Origin: Basidiobolus meristosporus CBS 931.73
Lineage: Eukaryota; Basidiobolomycota; Basidiobolomycetes; Basidiobolales; Basidiobolaceae
Reading direction: 5' to 3'
Assembly: GCA_002104905.1 (NCBI GenBank)
Contig: MCFE01000401.1
Location: 17,304-81,303 of the forward strand
Length of the DNA: 64,000 nucleotides
The position numbers and the translations under genes are program-made. The notes beneath the pieces are model-generated. The model was not told the origin of the DNA, searched no databases, and saw only the letters and a program-made list of their open reading frames with translations. Below are positions 22,031-33,040 of the stretch, piece by piece; position 1 is the stretch's first letter, and each line of letters begins with the position of its first letter.

Positions 22031-22640
22031 GAGGAATCCTCCTATAATATTGCCATGAGGAACTTTTGGGTGCCTTTTCTAAGTGCTCTACAGCACTGTG
22101 TCTTGCTAAGTTCACTTGTTTCATACACACTGGAATTGACCAATTTGAAATCCAGTCTGGCAGGTAATAGCTTGTAGGTCTTGTTGTTGTTCTGGATCTG
22201 AGTAGCATGGGTTCTCCAGTTGACTGATGGATTACAACAAAATAGCCAGGTTTTTCCAAGTACAAGGTCAAGCTTGCAGTTCCCAGATATATAGGCCTGT
22301 AGGTCTTCTTCATAATCATTGATCTTCATCCTTACTGGCTGAGTAGTATGGTTGACTATTTGAGAGTTCCCATCAGCTGTTGAGACTGGGAGTTGATTTG
22401 GTTGGTTCTGAGATGATTCCAGCTTTCAAAGCAAACTACTCTGACATGTGCTCATGCAATGCTTCTGAGTCAATCATGATCTTGGCAGGTACTCTATTGA
22501 TTACTCCATCCAAATATAATAGCTTTCCTGAGTTTGAGGTCATCTGGGATAGGTATTCTTTTGTCATATGAGAGGTGAGTTTTAAGTCTTCTTCATGTTC
22601 ATCCACCATGTTACTTTGCTCAAGGGCTTCAATATGATTG
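22031..22640 (-). pseudogene. Gypsy C aspartic-protease remnant and linker
   Basis: Contains a D-S-x active-site-like stretch (KIMIDSEAL, where D-S/T-G is expected) and the closing block LDLVLGKTWL...NPSVNW typical of retropepsins in Ty3/gypsy elements. The frame is broken between the two blocks near 22330. Confidence 0.7.
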
Positions 22641-22654
22641 AAGGTTCATGATTG

Positions 22655-23334
22655 CTAGTGTCCATTTCTTCTCTGAGGGCAGTACTTTGTAATACATCCC
22701 TGCTGATGGCAATTGAAGCAAAGTCCTTTCTTCTTACATTCTTCTGAGGTAGGGTTCTTCTGCCTATCTTCTATTTCCATTGGCACTGCTTCTGTTTGTC
22801 TTCTTTCATAATGATTGTAGCCTCTCTGATTAGTCCTTGTTGGCTTCCCAACTCCAAACATAGCTGAGTCATAGTCAATGGCAATCTTGAAGGTTTCTTT
22901 AATAGCCTGGGGTCTTTGATAATTCAGTTCCTTGCAAGTACTTTCTTTCAACCTATCAATAAAGTATTCCATTTGATCCAGGGGATTTATTGTTTCAATT
23001 TGTCCAAGTAGACATCTATATTCATGGATATACTCTTGAGCCATTCCTTTCTGTCCAAGTGTCCTCAACTTTCTTCTTAGTAGTGTCTGCTGGTGTGGAG
23101 GTTCAAAAGTATTCTGAATTTCTAACACAAACTCATCCCAGGTGGAGATTGTAGAGCATCCCATAATGGTGGCTGACCTTATCTTGTTGTGGTACCACTG
23201 TAGAGCTGCATCTGCCAGATAAGAGGCTGCATAAGATAACTTGCTTTCTGGAGCAAATTCCCTTAGCCTTGAAAGCTTCTTCAATTGGGAAGAGCCAGGT
23301 TCCCAGGTTTTCATTGACTCTACCATAGTACCAG
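22655..23334 (-). pseudogene. Gypsy C Gag, C-terminal part
   Basis: About 225 residues: retrotransposon gag core (DAALQWYHNKIRSAT, WDEFVLEIQNTF, LRTLGQKGMAQEYIHEYRCLLGQI cut here to its landmarks), then a basic region and a zinc knuckle CFNCHQQGCITKYC. The usual His of CX2CX4HX4C reads Cys. The gene is interrupted at 23334 by a G-family solo LTR and continues at 24403. There is a frameshift near 23250. Confidence 0.82.
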
Positions 23335-24402
23335 TGTAGTGGGGTGACATTGACACCCACTGACAGATGTGCTCATTCCCTTATTTTCTACTTCCCTATA
23401 TCTCTACTACACTTATTTTAGTTTTATCCCATTTGTCTTACCCAATCAGTACCATCCCATAAGCTGGTTGACTATCACACCTGCTTACCTTATTGCATAA
23501 GTTACTCCCGCTTTATGTAAAATTACTAGCTATAAGTGCTACTATATTACGCAAGTACCCGCGCCAGTACCCATGACACATGATCAACCTGTGTCACCAT
23601 CCCTACCATTCCCATACCATATGGTATCCCTATGTTACACAGGTCTCAGAATACTGATTCCTTATTGGTTGGATGTGCTGTGCCTCTTGGAACCTTCCGG
23701 CACCTACTTAGAACATTCTTAGGTCATTCTGATGTCATTAAGATTTCTATTGATATCCGGAACATTCTGGAACACCATGATTAGTTATCACTTGGCCAGT
23801 AAGAAAAGTATACAAGAGAGGCTATCCCTCAACAATAGGTCATCATCCCTTTTATCAATATACTGACTTGTTGATTAGTGTGATCACTGCTACCTGCTGC
23901 TACCTGAACTTCCATACCCAGACCACAGGACACTCCCAGGAAGCCACGCAGACAGCCAACTGACCTTGGAGGCATTACTTGTGAGGAATACACAGAGTAG
24001 GTATCTTTTATTATATTTGATTCTTTCCCAAGCTTGTTCTTGAACAGGCAAAGATACTTTTCCGTCTTTGTAACTATTGACCACAGCTGCATTCTTATCA
24101 AGTCCCTGCTGGTGGAGTTTACAGTTGTTTTGACTTTGGAAGCTTTAGTACATGTCATCTCAAAGGACACTGAACCCAGCACCTACTTTTGCTAAGATGC
24201 CAACTAAGTTGGGGATTGTAGCTCAATAGTTTTCCCTTGACAAGCTTGTGGCTTTATTCCCCTTCACATAAGATTGGAGACAGAACCCAAGTATTCCTAG
24301 CAAAGCTTTTGCCAGAGGTTATTGCACCCAGTGAACACCCCACTCACAAAACACTTGAGAAGTGTTGGACTTATCTCTCCCTTGGACTTATACACCACCA
24401 CA
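23335..24402 (+). repeat. Solo LTR of the G1 gypsy family inside gypsy C gag
   Basis: 1068 bp, TGTAGTGGGGTGACATTG...CACCACCACA, flanked by perfect CCAG duplications (23331-23334 and 24403-24406). Removing it and one CCAG restores continuous gag sequence as seen at 2440-2460. It is more diverged from G1 than the G1 LTRs are from each other. Confidence 0.95.
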
Positions 24403-24590
24403 CCAGTTTACCTTCACACTAAAGTTGCTATTGACAGAGTTTTGCTGACTTTGGGCCATGGTAGTCATTCCTTGTTGCTGCTGGCTAAGGATCTGGAGTA
24501 ACTATTGCTGTTGGGCCAGCATTTGCGGCATAGCATTCTTCAATCCTTGATTTTTAGACATCTTGAGGGAGGCTTCTTCTTTCATCAGGA
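24403..24590 (-). pseudogene. Gypsy C Gag, N-terminal part
   Basis: Encodes MSKNQGLKN, a Gln-rich stretch with one stop (QQQ-stop-LLQIL), and NFSVKVN, which continues into the 23334 fragment once the solo LTR is removed. Matches the embedded gag piece at 2252-2570. Confidence 0.75.
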
Positions 24591-24619
24591 GGGAGGTTTC
24601 TGGTTATTACTGCTACTAA

Positions 24620-24988
24620 TGTTACAAGTCTTCGTATAAGAGTTGTAGAGGAATAGGGAGTTTAGCTAGCATTGTATTCACTAGAACTTGAACTGATTTT
24701 TATTGAGGTTCCAGCAGCTCCTTATATACATTTTGCCAGATCAATTGCTGACTAATTATATTTCCCAATGTAGGTTGTGGCTGATGACTCATTTGATTGC
24801 ATCATAATCACCCAGTAAGATCTTACTTACTATATCTATTCCTGTCTGATTAGGATCTGCTGATTTATTTGCTGACTAATGCTACTGATTTGATAGATAA
24901 CACTCATATACTGATAGGGTGAATATACAACTAGTTGATTTGACTAAAAATTGATCTAATTTAAGCATTAAAGCAGTGGATCATAACA
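24620..24988 (-). repeat. 5' LTR of gypsy C
   Basis: 369 bp, TGTTATGATCC... on the minus strand, ending CTTGTAACA. Sequence 24989-25320 beyond it shows no gene or repeat that I recognise. Confidence 0.88.
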
Positions 24989-25324
24989 CTTCTCTCACCT
25001 TAACATTATGGCTTTTCATTGTGATACTTACAAACATGCCATATTGGTTGTATTGCTGATAGCATATATATCATGCAAGTATGTTCATGGTTGCTGCTGC
25101 TGTTGCCATGAATACCTCTGGATTATCTGCAAAATACTCTTTGGTACTTAGCCAATATCTTTCTACTCCCCGCTATATTCTAGCTCCCCTTATTAGTATG
25201 CTTTAGTTATTGTATGTACAAATCCAATGTTGAAAGGTGCACACACTGGCTTGTACCTATTAGAAACCTGGCACACTATGATGATGCTGTACTGATATGA
25301 ATTTGTTGCATTATAATCAACTGC

Positions 25325-25672
25325 TGTATTGTTTGAGTTCGAGCAGTTTTTATTCAAATCAATTAGTTTTACATTTAGCCTCTCAGTATAAGAGTATTAT
25401 CTATCAAATCTGTGGTATTAGTTGGCCAGTCACTCAGCAGATCCTTATCAGGCAGAAATAGATGTATCAAGTTGAACCAAATTGGGTGATGATGATGCAA
25501 TCAAATGAGTAATAAGCCACAGCCTACATTAGGAGATACAATTAGTCAGCATTTGATCTGGCAAAATGTATAAATGGAGTGCTGGAACCTCAACAAAAAT
25601 CAGTTCAAGTTTTAGTGAATACAATATTTGCTAAACTCTTTATTCCTCTAAAACTCTTATAACAGGACTTGC
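25325..25672 (+). repeat. Old, diverged gypsy C-type LTR
   Basis: Reverse complement of the C LTR pattern: TTCAAATCAATTAG near the start, 'GATCTGGCAAAATGTATAAATGG' (TATA region), 'TCAGTTCAAGTTTTAGTGAATACAAT', and an end CTTATAACAGGACTTGCAACA. No clear target duplication found. It abuts T2 transposase sequence. Confidence 0.65.
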
Positions 25673-25685
25673 AACAGTTGCTTGT

Positions 25686-27050
25686 TGTATCCAACTCAGC
25701 TTTGCATTACCTAACCAATTAACCATGCATTGGGGCAGCTTAGGTTCCTAATGCGAAAGGTATTAGTGTCTCCCTCTGCATATCTCTCCTCTGTACTTTC
25801 CAACTCTTCCTGGCAGTCCTCCATGTGCAAACTCTAACATTCCTGATGGTGTGAATTCAGTTCATTTAGTCCAAGCATTTGTATTGATGCATATGCATAT
25901 GAATATCAGTTGGATCTTTTAAGAAATGCTTTGGTAAACAAATACTATGCAATACCTTGCCAATTCTGCTTAATTTTGCTGATAACCTAAAGCACTCATT
26001 TAGCCCAAGATGCCCAAAATATAAACTAGTGACTAGTATAGGGATATTGTAGAAGAGCAAATGTATGGCTTCTAGTGGAATGTGCTTGCTTCTACTGATT
26101 CCACCCTTCTTTAGTGTCTCTAGTTTTCAGTTAACTCCATATTCTTGCCAAAAACGTATACCATGCCAGCTTTTCTGTAATTGCATGCTGACCTCAGTCC
26201 TCTCTCTTCCTGAGCAGATGATGTGCATGGTATTGGTCCTTGAATGGTAATGATATGTGTGAGTATGGAGTAAATTCCCTAGATTCCACACATTGAGTGG
26301 CAATACCATCCATTATGCCCAGTCAAGCTGGCCATCTTGCTTATTGCCACAGTATCTCCAATGCAGATAAAAATATGGGCTTTGACATGATGTTCATTTA
26401 CCAGGATATGGCCGGAGAGCATGCAAAACTCTTCCAATAATGAATACAGGCAGCTACATCAGTTCAACAATGATTTAGGCCCAGATATTAGTGAGACAAC
26501 CATGAAACTTCTGCTCTTATACAGTAAGATTAGTGACATATTCAGGCTAATGAGGATATGTTGCTAGCAGGATCAGTTGGCAGGGTGCTTGTTCAGTGGG
26601 AAATTATCAGGTGCCAAAGCAAAGGAATGGTCATAGATACCTTAGGAGTAACCCTTGCTTCTTGACTGTTTGTAATTTTTGCCATCAAATATTTATTGAA
26701 AACGCATACTCTTGGTTAATAATCAGTGTAGTACTTTACAGCTTCACAATATTAGTTGGACTGCATGAGCTTCTTTAGTCAGGGTACTACTCAAATAAAT
26801 CTGTATTATATATAATGCTATCCTTCTGTAGCTTGAACACCTGACAAGTTTGACACCTTGCAATGGTGGCACTTTTTGATGTGAATGTCCTTCAACTTTT
26901 AACACAAGCTAGTATCAGAATGGATTCTAGCTCATGTGTTGCCAGCTGCATGATAGTTCTCTCTTTGCACCAAGTACAAGGGAAGTTGCATCCTGTAATG
27001 ATTTTTCAAGAAGTAGCAGTGGATCTTCAAAGCCAACATCACTGATATTG
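25686..27050 (-). pseudogene. T2: Tnp2-like transposase
   Basis: Minus-strand sequence follows T3 from about 36000 to 37730. The N-terminal Cys/ATHE block is near 26900-27040, the DGxx/LYP block near 26450-26600, the TSLYFGHLGLNE segment near 26000-26040, and the C-terminal CQEELE...NAW segment near 25720-25830. It is heavily frameshifted and shorter than T3 between these blocks. Confidence 0.6.
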
Positions 27051-27056
27051 GTGATG

Positions 27057-27290
27057 TTAGATGAGTGCCAAACAGATCTATAGTGTGTCAGAGAGAGATT
27101 GCCAATCTATACCTGGTCACACAATATGAAACATAACTCTTCAACTTCATGCAAAGTTGCACATGTGTCTCACCCACTGTACTGCAGAGAGCTTGGTTTA
27201 TAACCTTTTTTGCATAGAATCATCTTGGACCAATGGTAATATCTGATGAGGCACTGAACCTGGCAGTACCAGCTAAAGACTAACATATAT
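27057..27290 (+). repeat. Diverged single arm of palindrome P
   Basis: Follows the left arm of 30046-30781: GAGTGCCAAA...AGTGTG(T/C)CAGAGAG, CACACAATATGAAACATA, CATGCAAAG and the TTTTTTGCAT region. Only one arm is present. Confidence 0.5.
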
Positions 27291-27292
27291 GG

Positions 27293-27645
27293 GAGCCAGT
27301 GAATGAACAATGGCATAAGGCTGCAGGGTTTCTGCTAAAGTGATGGAAAATGGGCATTTTGCCAGAATTACCTATGAGATGATAGATTTTGATGGAGTAA
27401 TATGTTAGGTAAGAGGCTGAGCCTAGTATTAATGTTAAGTGCTGAGACTTGTATAGGTCATTACAATTGGCAATTTAGTAATGAACATAAATTGACCAGC
27501 AATAATCCAATTTGCATGAATGAAAAGTAAGTGCCTCATTTGTGTCATAAAGTCAAGAACGCAAAAAAGAACTAATAGCTAATTGCTGTATGCTACTGTA
27601 GGTGGTAATATAGTGTCTGGGATCAGAAAGCAATTGTGTTGGCAG
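27293..27645 (+). pseudogene. T2: 3' part of second gene
   Basis: Plus-strand reverse complement of 33040-33370 (CCAGTGAATGAACAATGGCATAA; ACTTGTATAGGTCA; GTGTCTGGGATCAGAAAG). It is divergent from the T2 transposase, as in T3, with the centre of the element missing. Confidence 0.55.
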
Positions 27646-27933
27646 ATAACCCATCAAACTCCACTAATTAATGAGGGCAATGCTAGAGCTTGGCTGTGCT
27701 GAGTTGCACCAGATGATATAACAGAACCAGCCTGAAGTGCCAAGCACCGGCACATTCTTTTACTTGCCAAAGCTCCTGTGGTGGAGGCACTTCATGTGGG
27801 TTATTGTCAGTCAGTTCACCAGAAGTAACTTGCTGATGTTCAGGTGTGCCAACATATGCAGGCATGACTTGATGTGTTGGCATAGCCTTGGCTAGTTTGA
27901 TGTGGTGTTACATGTTGATGCAACTTGGCCTGC

Positions 27934-29004
27934 TGTGGAGGTGTATAGGTCCCAGGGAGAGATATGTCCAACACTTCTCAAGTGTTTTGTGTGTGGGGTG
28001 TTCACTGGGTGCAACAACCACTGGCAAAAGCTTGCTAGGAATACTTGGGTTCTGTCCTTAATCTAATGTGATGGGGACTAAAGCCACAAGCTTGTCAAGG
28101 GAAAACTATTGAGTTGCAATCCCCAACTTAGTTGGTGTCTTAACAAAATTATGTGCAGGGTTCAGCGTCCTTTGAGATGACAATGTACTAAAGCTTCCAA
28201 AGTCCAAACAACTGTAAACTCCACCAGCAGGGGCTTGATAAGAATGCAGCTGTGGTCAATAGTTACAAAGACAGAAAAGTATCTTTGCCTGTACAAGAAC
28301 AAGCTTGGCAAAGAATCAAATATAATAAAAGATATCTACTCTGAGTATTCCTCACAAGTAGTGCCTCCAAGGTCAGTTTGCTGTCAGTGCAGTTTCCTGG
28401 GAGTGTCCTGTGGTCTGGGGTTGGAAGTTCAGGTAGCAGCAGGTAGCAGTGATCATACTAATCAACAAGTGGGTATATTGATAAAAGGGATGATCATTTA
28501 TTGCTGAGGGATAGCCTCCCTGATATACTTTTCTCACTGGCTAAGTGATTACTAATCATGGTGTTCCAGAAGGTTCCAGATATCAATAGAAGTTGTAATG
28601 ACATCAGAATGACCTAAGAATGTTCTAAGTAGGTGCCAGAAGGTTCTAAGAAGCACAGCACATCCAACCAATCAGAAATCAGTACTCTGAAACCTGTGTG
28701 ACATAGGGATACCATATATGGTATAGAGAAGGTAGGGATGGTGACATGTGTTGATCATGTGTGACAGGTTCTGGTGTGGGTACTTGCCTAATATAGAAGC
28801 ACTTACTGCTAGTAATCTTACATAAAGTGGGGGATAACTTATTTAATAAGGTAAGCAGATGTGATAGTCAACCAGCTTATGGGATAGTACTGATCAGATA
28901 AGACAAATGGGATAAAACTAAAATAAGGGTAGTAGAGAAATAGTGAAGTAGAAAATATAGGAATGAGCACATCTGTGAGTGGGTGTCACTGTGACCCCAC
29001 TACA
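27934..29004 (-). repeat. Solo LTR of the G1 gypsy family in H1
   Basis: 1071 bp, plus-strand ends TGTGGAGGTG and CCCCACTACA, i.e. a G LTR in reverse. Perfect 4-bp duplication CTGC at 27930-27933 and 29005-29008. H2 carries the empty site at 38700-38715 (TTGGCCTGCTCCAATGGA). Confidence 0.95.
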
Positions 29005-29950
29005 CTGCTCCAATGGACTCATGTCTAAATGAGGAGCTTGGTGCGTTCTGGTAGTTTTGCGCTGAAGCACATGCATTAATCTAATGTGCATTGACTTGAT
29101 ATGGGGTGCTCTTGTGAAGGATGTTTGCATGAATTGGACTGACATCGGAACTCAGCAAGGTGTGCTGGCATAATCTAGAAGCAGTTGTTTACAGTCTGTA
29201 TTGCTCCTACTGAAGCTCATGTTCCAGTTCCTCAAGGTATTCACTTATCCTCTGTCTGGTACTTTGGAACTGTTGCCTTGATGAGTCCTGTGTGTATGGC
29301 TCTTGGAAGCTACTTAGCTCCACTAATATATCACATACTACATTAGTCATATGAGGCAAAAACGCATTCAAAATTGCTTTGGTTCCCAAATTTGGGGCTC
29401 AAACAGATGTGTCCTGACCATACTGTGCAAATTGCATGCAGAATTGTTTGCATGCATCTCCCTCATCAAATCCTCTCACTCTTGGCTATTTGTGTTTGCA
29501 ATACCTGTCTTGTTATATATCTTGTTACATACATCTGCTGGCATCTGGACATAGAATTCATGCACACAGCTTTCTACTTGGATTCTTCCATCTCTGCTGA
29601 CTCTGTGGGTATCCAGTTCTACCAGATTATTGAGTAGTGTCCAAATATCTGTATGAAGGCTCTTCATAAACACATGAGTCATACTAAGATCATTTGGCAA
29701 GAACTCCAATGGATCTGGCATTGACTATCCAATCCAGACCATGCTTGTGATCAGCGGGATGGGTTTTGTCTGGGTTGAACTAAAGATGAGGTGAGACTTG
29801 GTATAAGGACCATGGTGCTGGATTTGGATACTTATATGGTAGTGTATTGGCATCAACCCATTTATGAAATATATATGAAAGCTAAAGCAGTTGTTTTTTC
29901 CATATATTATGATTGATGCATCTTGGATAGCATTGACATAGCTCATATCA
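29005..29950 (-). pseudogene. H1: second gene of Harbinger-like element
   Basis: Minus-strand blocks: LPNDLSMTHVFMKSLHTDIW and LLNNLVELDTH (near 29600-29700), MPADVCNKIYNKTGI (near 29510), and the most conserved block VELSSFQEPYTQDSSRQQFQ with RQRISEYLEELE (29207-29330). H0 and H2 carry the same blocks in the same order. I recognise no domain; Harbinger elements often carry a Myb/SANT-like partner gene, but no such motif is visible. Stops and frameshifts present. Confidence 0.6.
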
Positions 29951-30045
29951 CATCAATTGCAGATTTCCTATTTGATTATAGACTTGTGCGTAAACCATCA
30001 ATAAAGTCACCAAGTCATTGCTTAGCTATGATTTTTGCAACATAT

Positions 30046-30781
30046 TAGACTTGTTCCGTTGGATAGTGCCACATTGAGCCATGAGTGCCAAATGATGCCA
30101 TAGTGTGCCAGAGAGGTAAAGTGAGCCTATACTTGGCCACAGAGTGTGAAACATAGCTCTGCATCTTCATGCAAAGCAGCCCCTGTGTTTCACGCATTGC
30201 GCAGGAGAAAATCTATTTTTTGACCTTTTTTTGTGGATCAATGTAGCTCAGGATGTGTAAGAGCACAGGAGAACTGAAGATAAGCATCTGGTACTCAATA
30301 ACCATGGCACTCTGAATCTAGCTCCTGTGGCTTATATCATCTCACAACAATGCATGGCACTATCTTGGTCCACTGGTACTATCTGGCACTATATTTAAAT
30401 ATTAGCCCTAAAGTAAGATCTATACAAAGCACTTATAGTGCCAGATAGTACCAGTGGACCAAGATAGTGCCATGCATTGTTGTGACATGATACAAGCCAC
30501 AGGAGCTAGATTCAGAGTGCCATGGGTATTGAGTACCAGATGCATATCTTCATTCTGCTTGTGCTCTAACACATGCTGCACAACAATGATCCAAAAAAAA
30601 AGGGCAAAAAATGGATTTTCTCTAGCACAATGGGTGAAACACAGGGGCTGCTTTGCATGAGGATGCGGAGCTATGTTTCACACTCTGTGGCCAAGTATAG
30701 GCTCACTGTACCTCTCTGGCACACTATGGCATCATTTGGCACTCATGGCTCAATGTGGCACTATCCAATGGAACAAGTCTA
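30046..30781. repeat. P: 736-bp near-perfect palindromic (foldback) element
   Basis: The left arm (30046-about 30390) is repeated as the reverse complement at about 30435-30781, around a loop of roughly 45 bp. Ends are TAGACTTGTTCC and GGAACAAGTCTA. H2 has the uninterrupted sequence GCAACATAATGATGGG at 39780-39795, so P is an insertion with a 2-3-bp TA-rich duplication. No coding frame of note. RNA from it would fold into a long hairpin. Confidence 0.9.
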
Positions 30782-30939
30782 ATGATGGGACACATGGCAA
30801 ATGATGGAGATTTAATTATGATGCATGGAAAATTTGATATATTATGCTGATTGCACCAAATTGATTCATATCACCTCTGCTCAATCATATACAAGCTTTG
30901 ATATGACTTACTCATAGAAATGGACTTTTCTCATCAATC

Positions 30940-31690
30940 TCATTGCTACCACTGGATTTCCTTTTGACATATTAGAAGAGATCTACACCAAGTACAGGAG
31001 ACCATCTACCCCAATCTACTCAAAGAGATCCCTTGTGAAGCTTTTGTACTATTACAAGAACCATTGTCCCACAAGGTTTCATCCCAGCATTCATGGTAAC
31101 AGAAGTCCCAGAAGCTTTCATTTCCTGCTGACAGCAATGGATAACCACCTTGCAGAGGGTATGAATGACTTAGAGCAAGCTTGGTATACTGGGTTCAGAA
31201 GCTCTAATAAACTTCCACATCCCAGAGTGTTTGGCAACAGGTTCCATATTAGTAGTGTTTTTGATACCTTCCCAGTCAGGATAAACAGTCCTTCAAGAGG
31301 GTAGAGGCACTTCTATTCTGGCAAATGCAAGGAACACTGTGAAGTATCAAGCACTGTCTGGCATTGAGGGTAACATCATCTGGTTCAGTAGGCCATTTGC
31401 TGGAAGTCGGCTTGACAAAGAATTCTGGGTAGAGAACCATCCAGAACTCAGTAGAGGGGAGAAATGTATGGCACACCTAGCATATTTAGATGAGGATTGT
31501 CAGAGGTTAGGATGTATTACAGCTCATAGGAAGCCAAGAAATGGTGTGCTTAGCAGGAAGCAGCAGCTCTACAATGAGATATTTAATCACTTCAGAGTTG
31601 GAGAAGAGTATACATTTGGATTTCTAAAGTGATTCAGCATATCAGCAGGTAAATACAGAGGAAGGTCATATATTGAAGAAAACAGCGGAA
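30940..31690 (+). pseudogene. H1: Harbinger-like (DDE_Tnp_4-type) transposase
   Basis: Blocks in order: LDFPFDI and EEIYTKY, YYYKNHCPTRFHP, FDTFPVRI (first acidic residue), FYSGKCK, KYQALSGIEGNIIWFSRPF, WVENHPELSRGEKCMAHLAY (second Asp position; here MAHLAY, MADLAY in H2), RKPRNGVLSRKQQLYNEIFNHF and EEYTFGFLK (catalytic Glu region). This is the DDE superfamily endonuclease of PIF/Harbinger or IS5-like elements. One frameshift near 31320, a stop after FLK, and the Asp-to-His change suggest it is dead. Confidence 0.8.
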
Positions 31691-31759
31691 TAGGTAAGAC
31701 AATTAAGTTACTTAACAATGCACAGTATATTCATTCAAAATGACATCCACTGAGAGAAA

Positions 31760-32489
31760 TAGACTTGTTCCATTGTACACTGCCAGAGTGCAGAGTGCAA
31801 TCCTCAGTCTCTAAGAGCAATCAGGCACAATATTATAGTTACCAGTAGGCAGCATTGCTCTTTGATGATTTTGTACCATGTGGGACAATCTTGCACACTA
31901 TAGCATAATCTGACATAAGGAGGTTGGCACAAATGATTGCACCCACTTATAATGTTTGCATCATGTGCGCAATTGGATACCTCTATTATAATACATTAAA
32001 TCCCATATTGTGATATGTTTCTTCAATATAAATGAATAAATAAATGCTTATTACACTCTAAACTACACTGATACTTACCATTTTGGTTACCATAACTCCA
32101 ACTGGATGGTTTCTCAGTGGTTAATTGGTCCAAAAGTATCCTGAAGCTGTCAGCCCCCAATTGGCTACTTGTCCAATACACAAGCTACCTGACTTGCCAT
32201 CAAATATTCCATTTTGCCAACTTAGCAAGTAAATCCCTGATCCAAGTGATTGGACAAGATGCCATAGCTAGCACAAAACCAGTCATATAGGTGCAATACA
32301 GATCTAGTGGCTGCACTGGTGCTACAGATAATTTATATATATCCAGGATGCTTATTTATAGGGGTTCTGTCACAGATGTGAGACAATCTTAATATTGCTT
32401 ATATGAAAATTTAGTGATCACTGATTTGCAATGGCTCAATACAAATTGCAAAAAAAATGTGTTGTTTGAATCATGACAAGTAATAGCAG
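31760..32489 (+). repeat. M repeat, copy b
   Basis: Starts TAGACTTGTTCC, the same 12-bp terminus as palindrome P, and matches 9068-9784 in reverse. No matching inverted terminus is visible at the other end. Noncoding. Confidence 0.6.
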
Positions 32490-32639
32490 TTTAATGCATT
32501 TGCATCATCTTCTCCTAGGCTCTTTTCTCACAAGGACTACTACTGAAGCATTTGGTAGTGATTCACTTTGCACACCTAAACTACTTCCTTGTTGACTATC
32601 CTCTTAGCTACTGGTGTATTCATAGTAAATAATTTGCCT

Positions 32640-32830
32640 CCTAGTTGATGAGTGCAATGCTGCAGCTTGGCTGTGCTTAATTGCTCCAGATGATGCTGCC
32701 AAACCAGCCTGCAGTACTACATGTTGGCACATTCTTTGACTTGCCAAAGGCTCTGGTGGTGGAGGCACTTCATGTGCCTCATCATTGGTCAGTTCACCAG
32801 AAAAAACCTGCTGAAGGTCAGGTGTAATAG
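32640..32830 (+). repeat. Short repeat shared with the left end of H1
   Basis: Matches 27660-27860 in the same orientation (TGCAGCTTGGCTGTGCT; GGCACTTCATGTG; CAGTTCACCAGAA). The neighbouring stretches 32490-32640 and 32830-33040 show nothing I recognise. Confidence 0.5.
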
Positions 32831-33040
32831 CATGTGCACCCTATGAAAAATTATTGAGATGATCCCATCAAAAGGCCATTACAAATTTAAAGCCCTGTGA
32901 CTAAGAGGTACTGATCTTGTTGAGACACTGTCCAGAGACCATTGAAAAATAATTGCACCCAGATTTCACAAAAGACTTAGTCAAAATGTTTCATCACAAC
33001 AATGTATAAGTGGATTTTGATTGGTTCCCTGCCAATTTGC

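Larger units (their letters stand above)
21147..24988 (-). mobile_element. Gypsy C, internally deleted Ty3/gypsy element carrying a solo LTR
   Basis: LTRs of 367 and 369 bp in the same orientation, flanked by a perfect 4-bp duplication CTTC (21143-21146, 24989-24992). Minus-strand order: LTR, gag (split), protease remnant, integrase C-terminus, purine tract (AGTAGGGGAGA), LTR. Reverse transcriptase, RNase H and the integrase catalytic core are absent, so the element could move only with help from another. A G-family solo LTR (23335-24402) sits in gag. Confidence 0.9.
27646..31759 (+). mobile_element. H1: Harbinger-like DNA transposon copy with two insertions
   Basis: Consists of a minus-strand second gene (left) and a plus-strand DDE transposase (right). 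It is interrupted by a G-family solo LTR (27934-29004) and by palindrome P (30046-30781). Comparison with H2 (38630 onward) gives the uninterrupted sequence at both sites. Exact ends and the target duplication were not found. The left boundary is set where T2 sequence stops, the right where repeat M begins. Confidence 0.65.

Noticed and set aside
28235-28507. 90-codon plus-strand frame similar to 24182-23829 minus
   Set aside because: Antisense reading of a G-family solo LTR; no start context or domain.
30046-30781. CRISPR-like or tandem repeat array
   Set aside because: The repetition is a single long inverted repeat, with no regular direct repeats or spacers.
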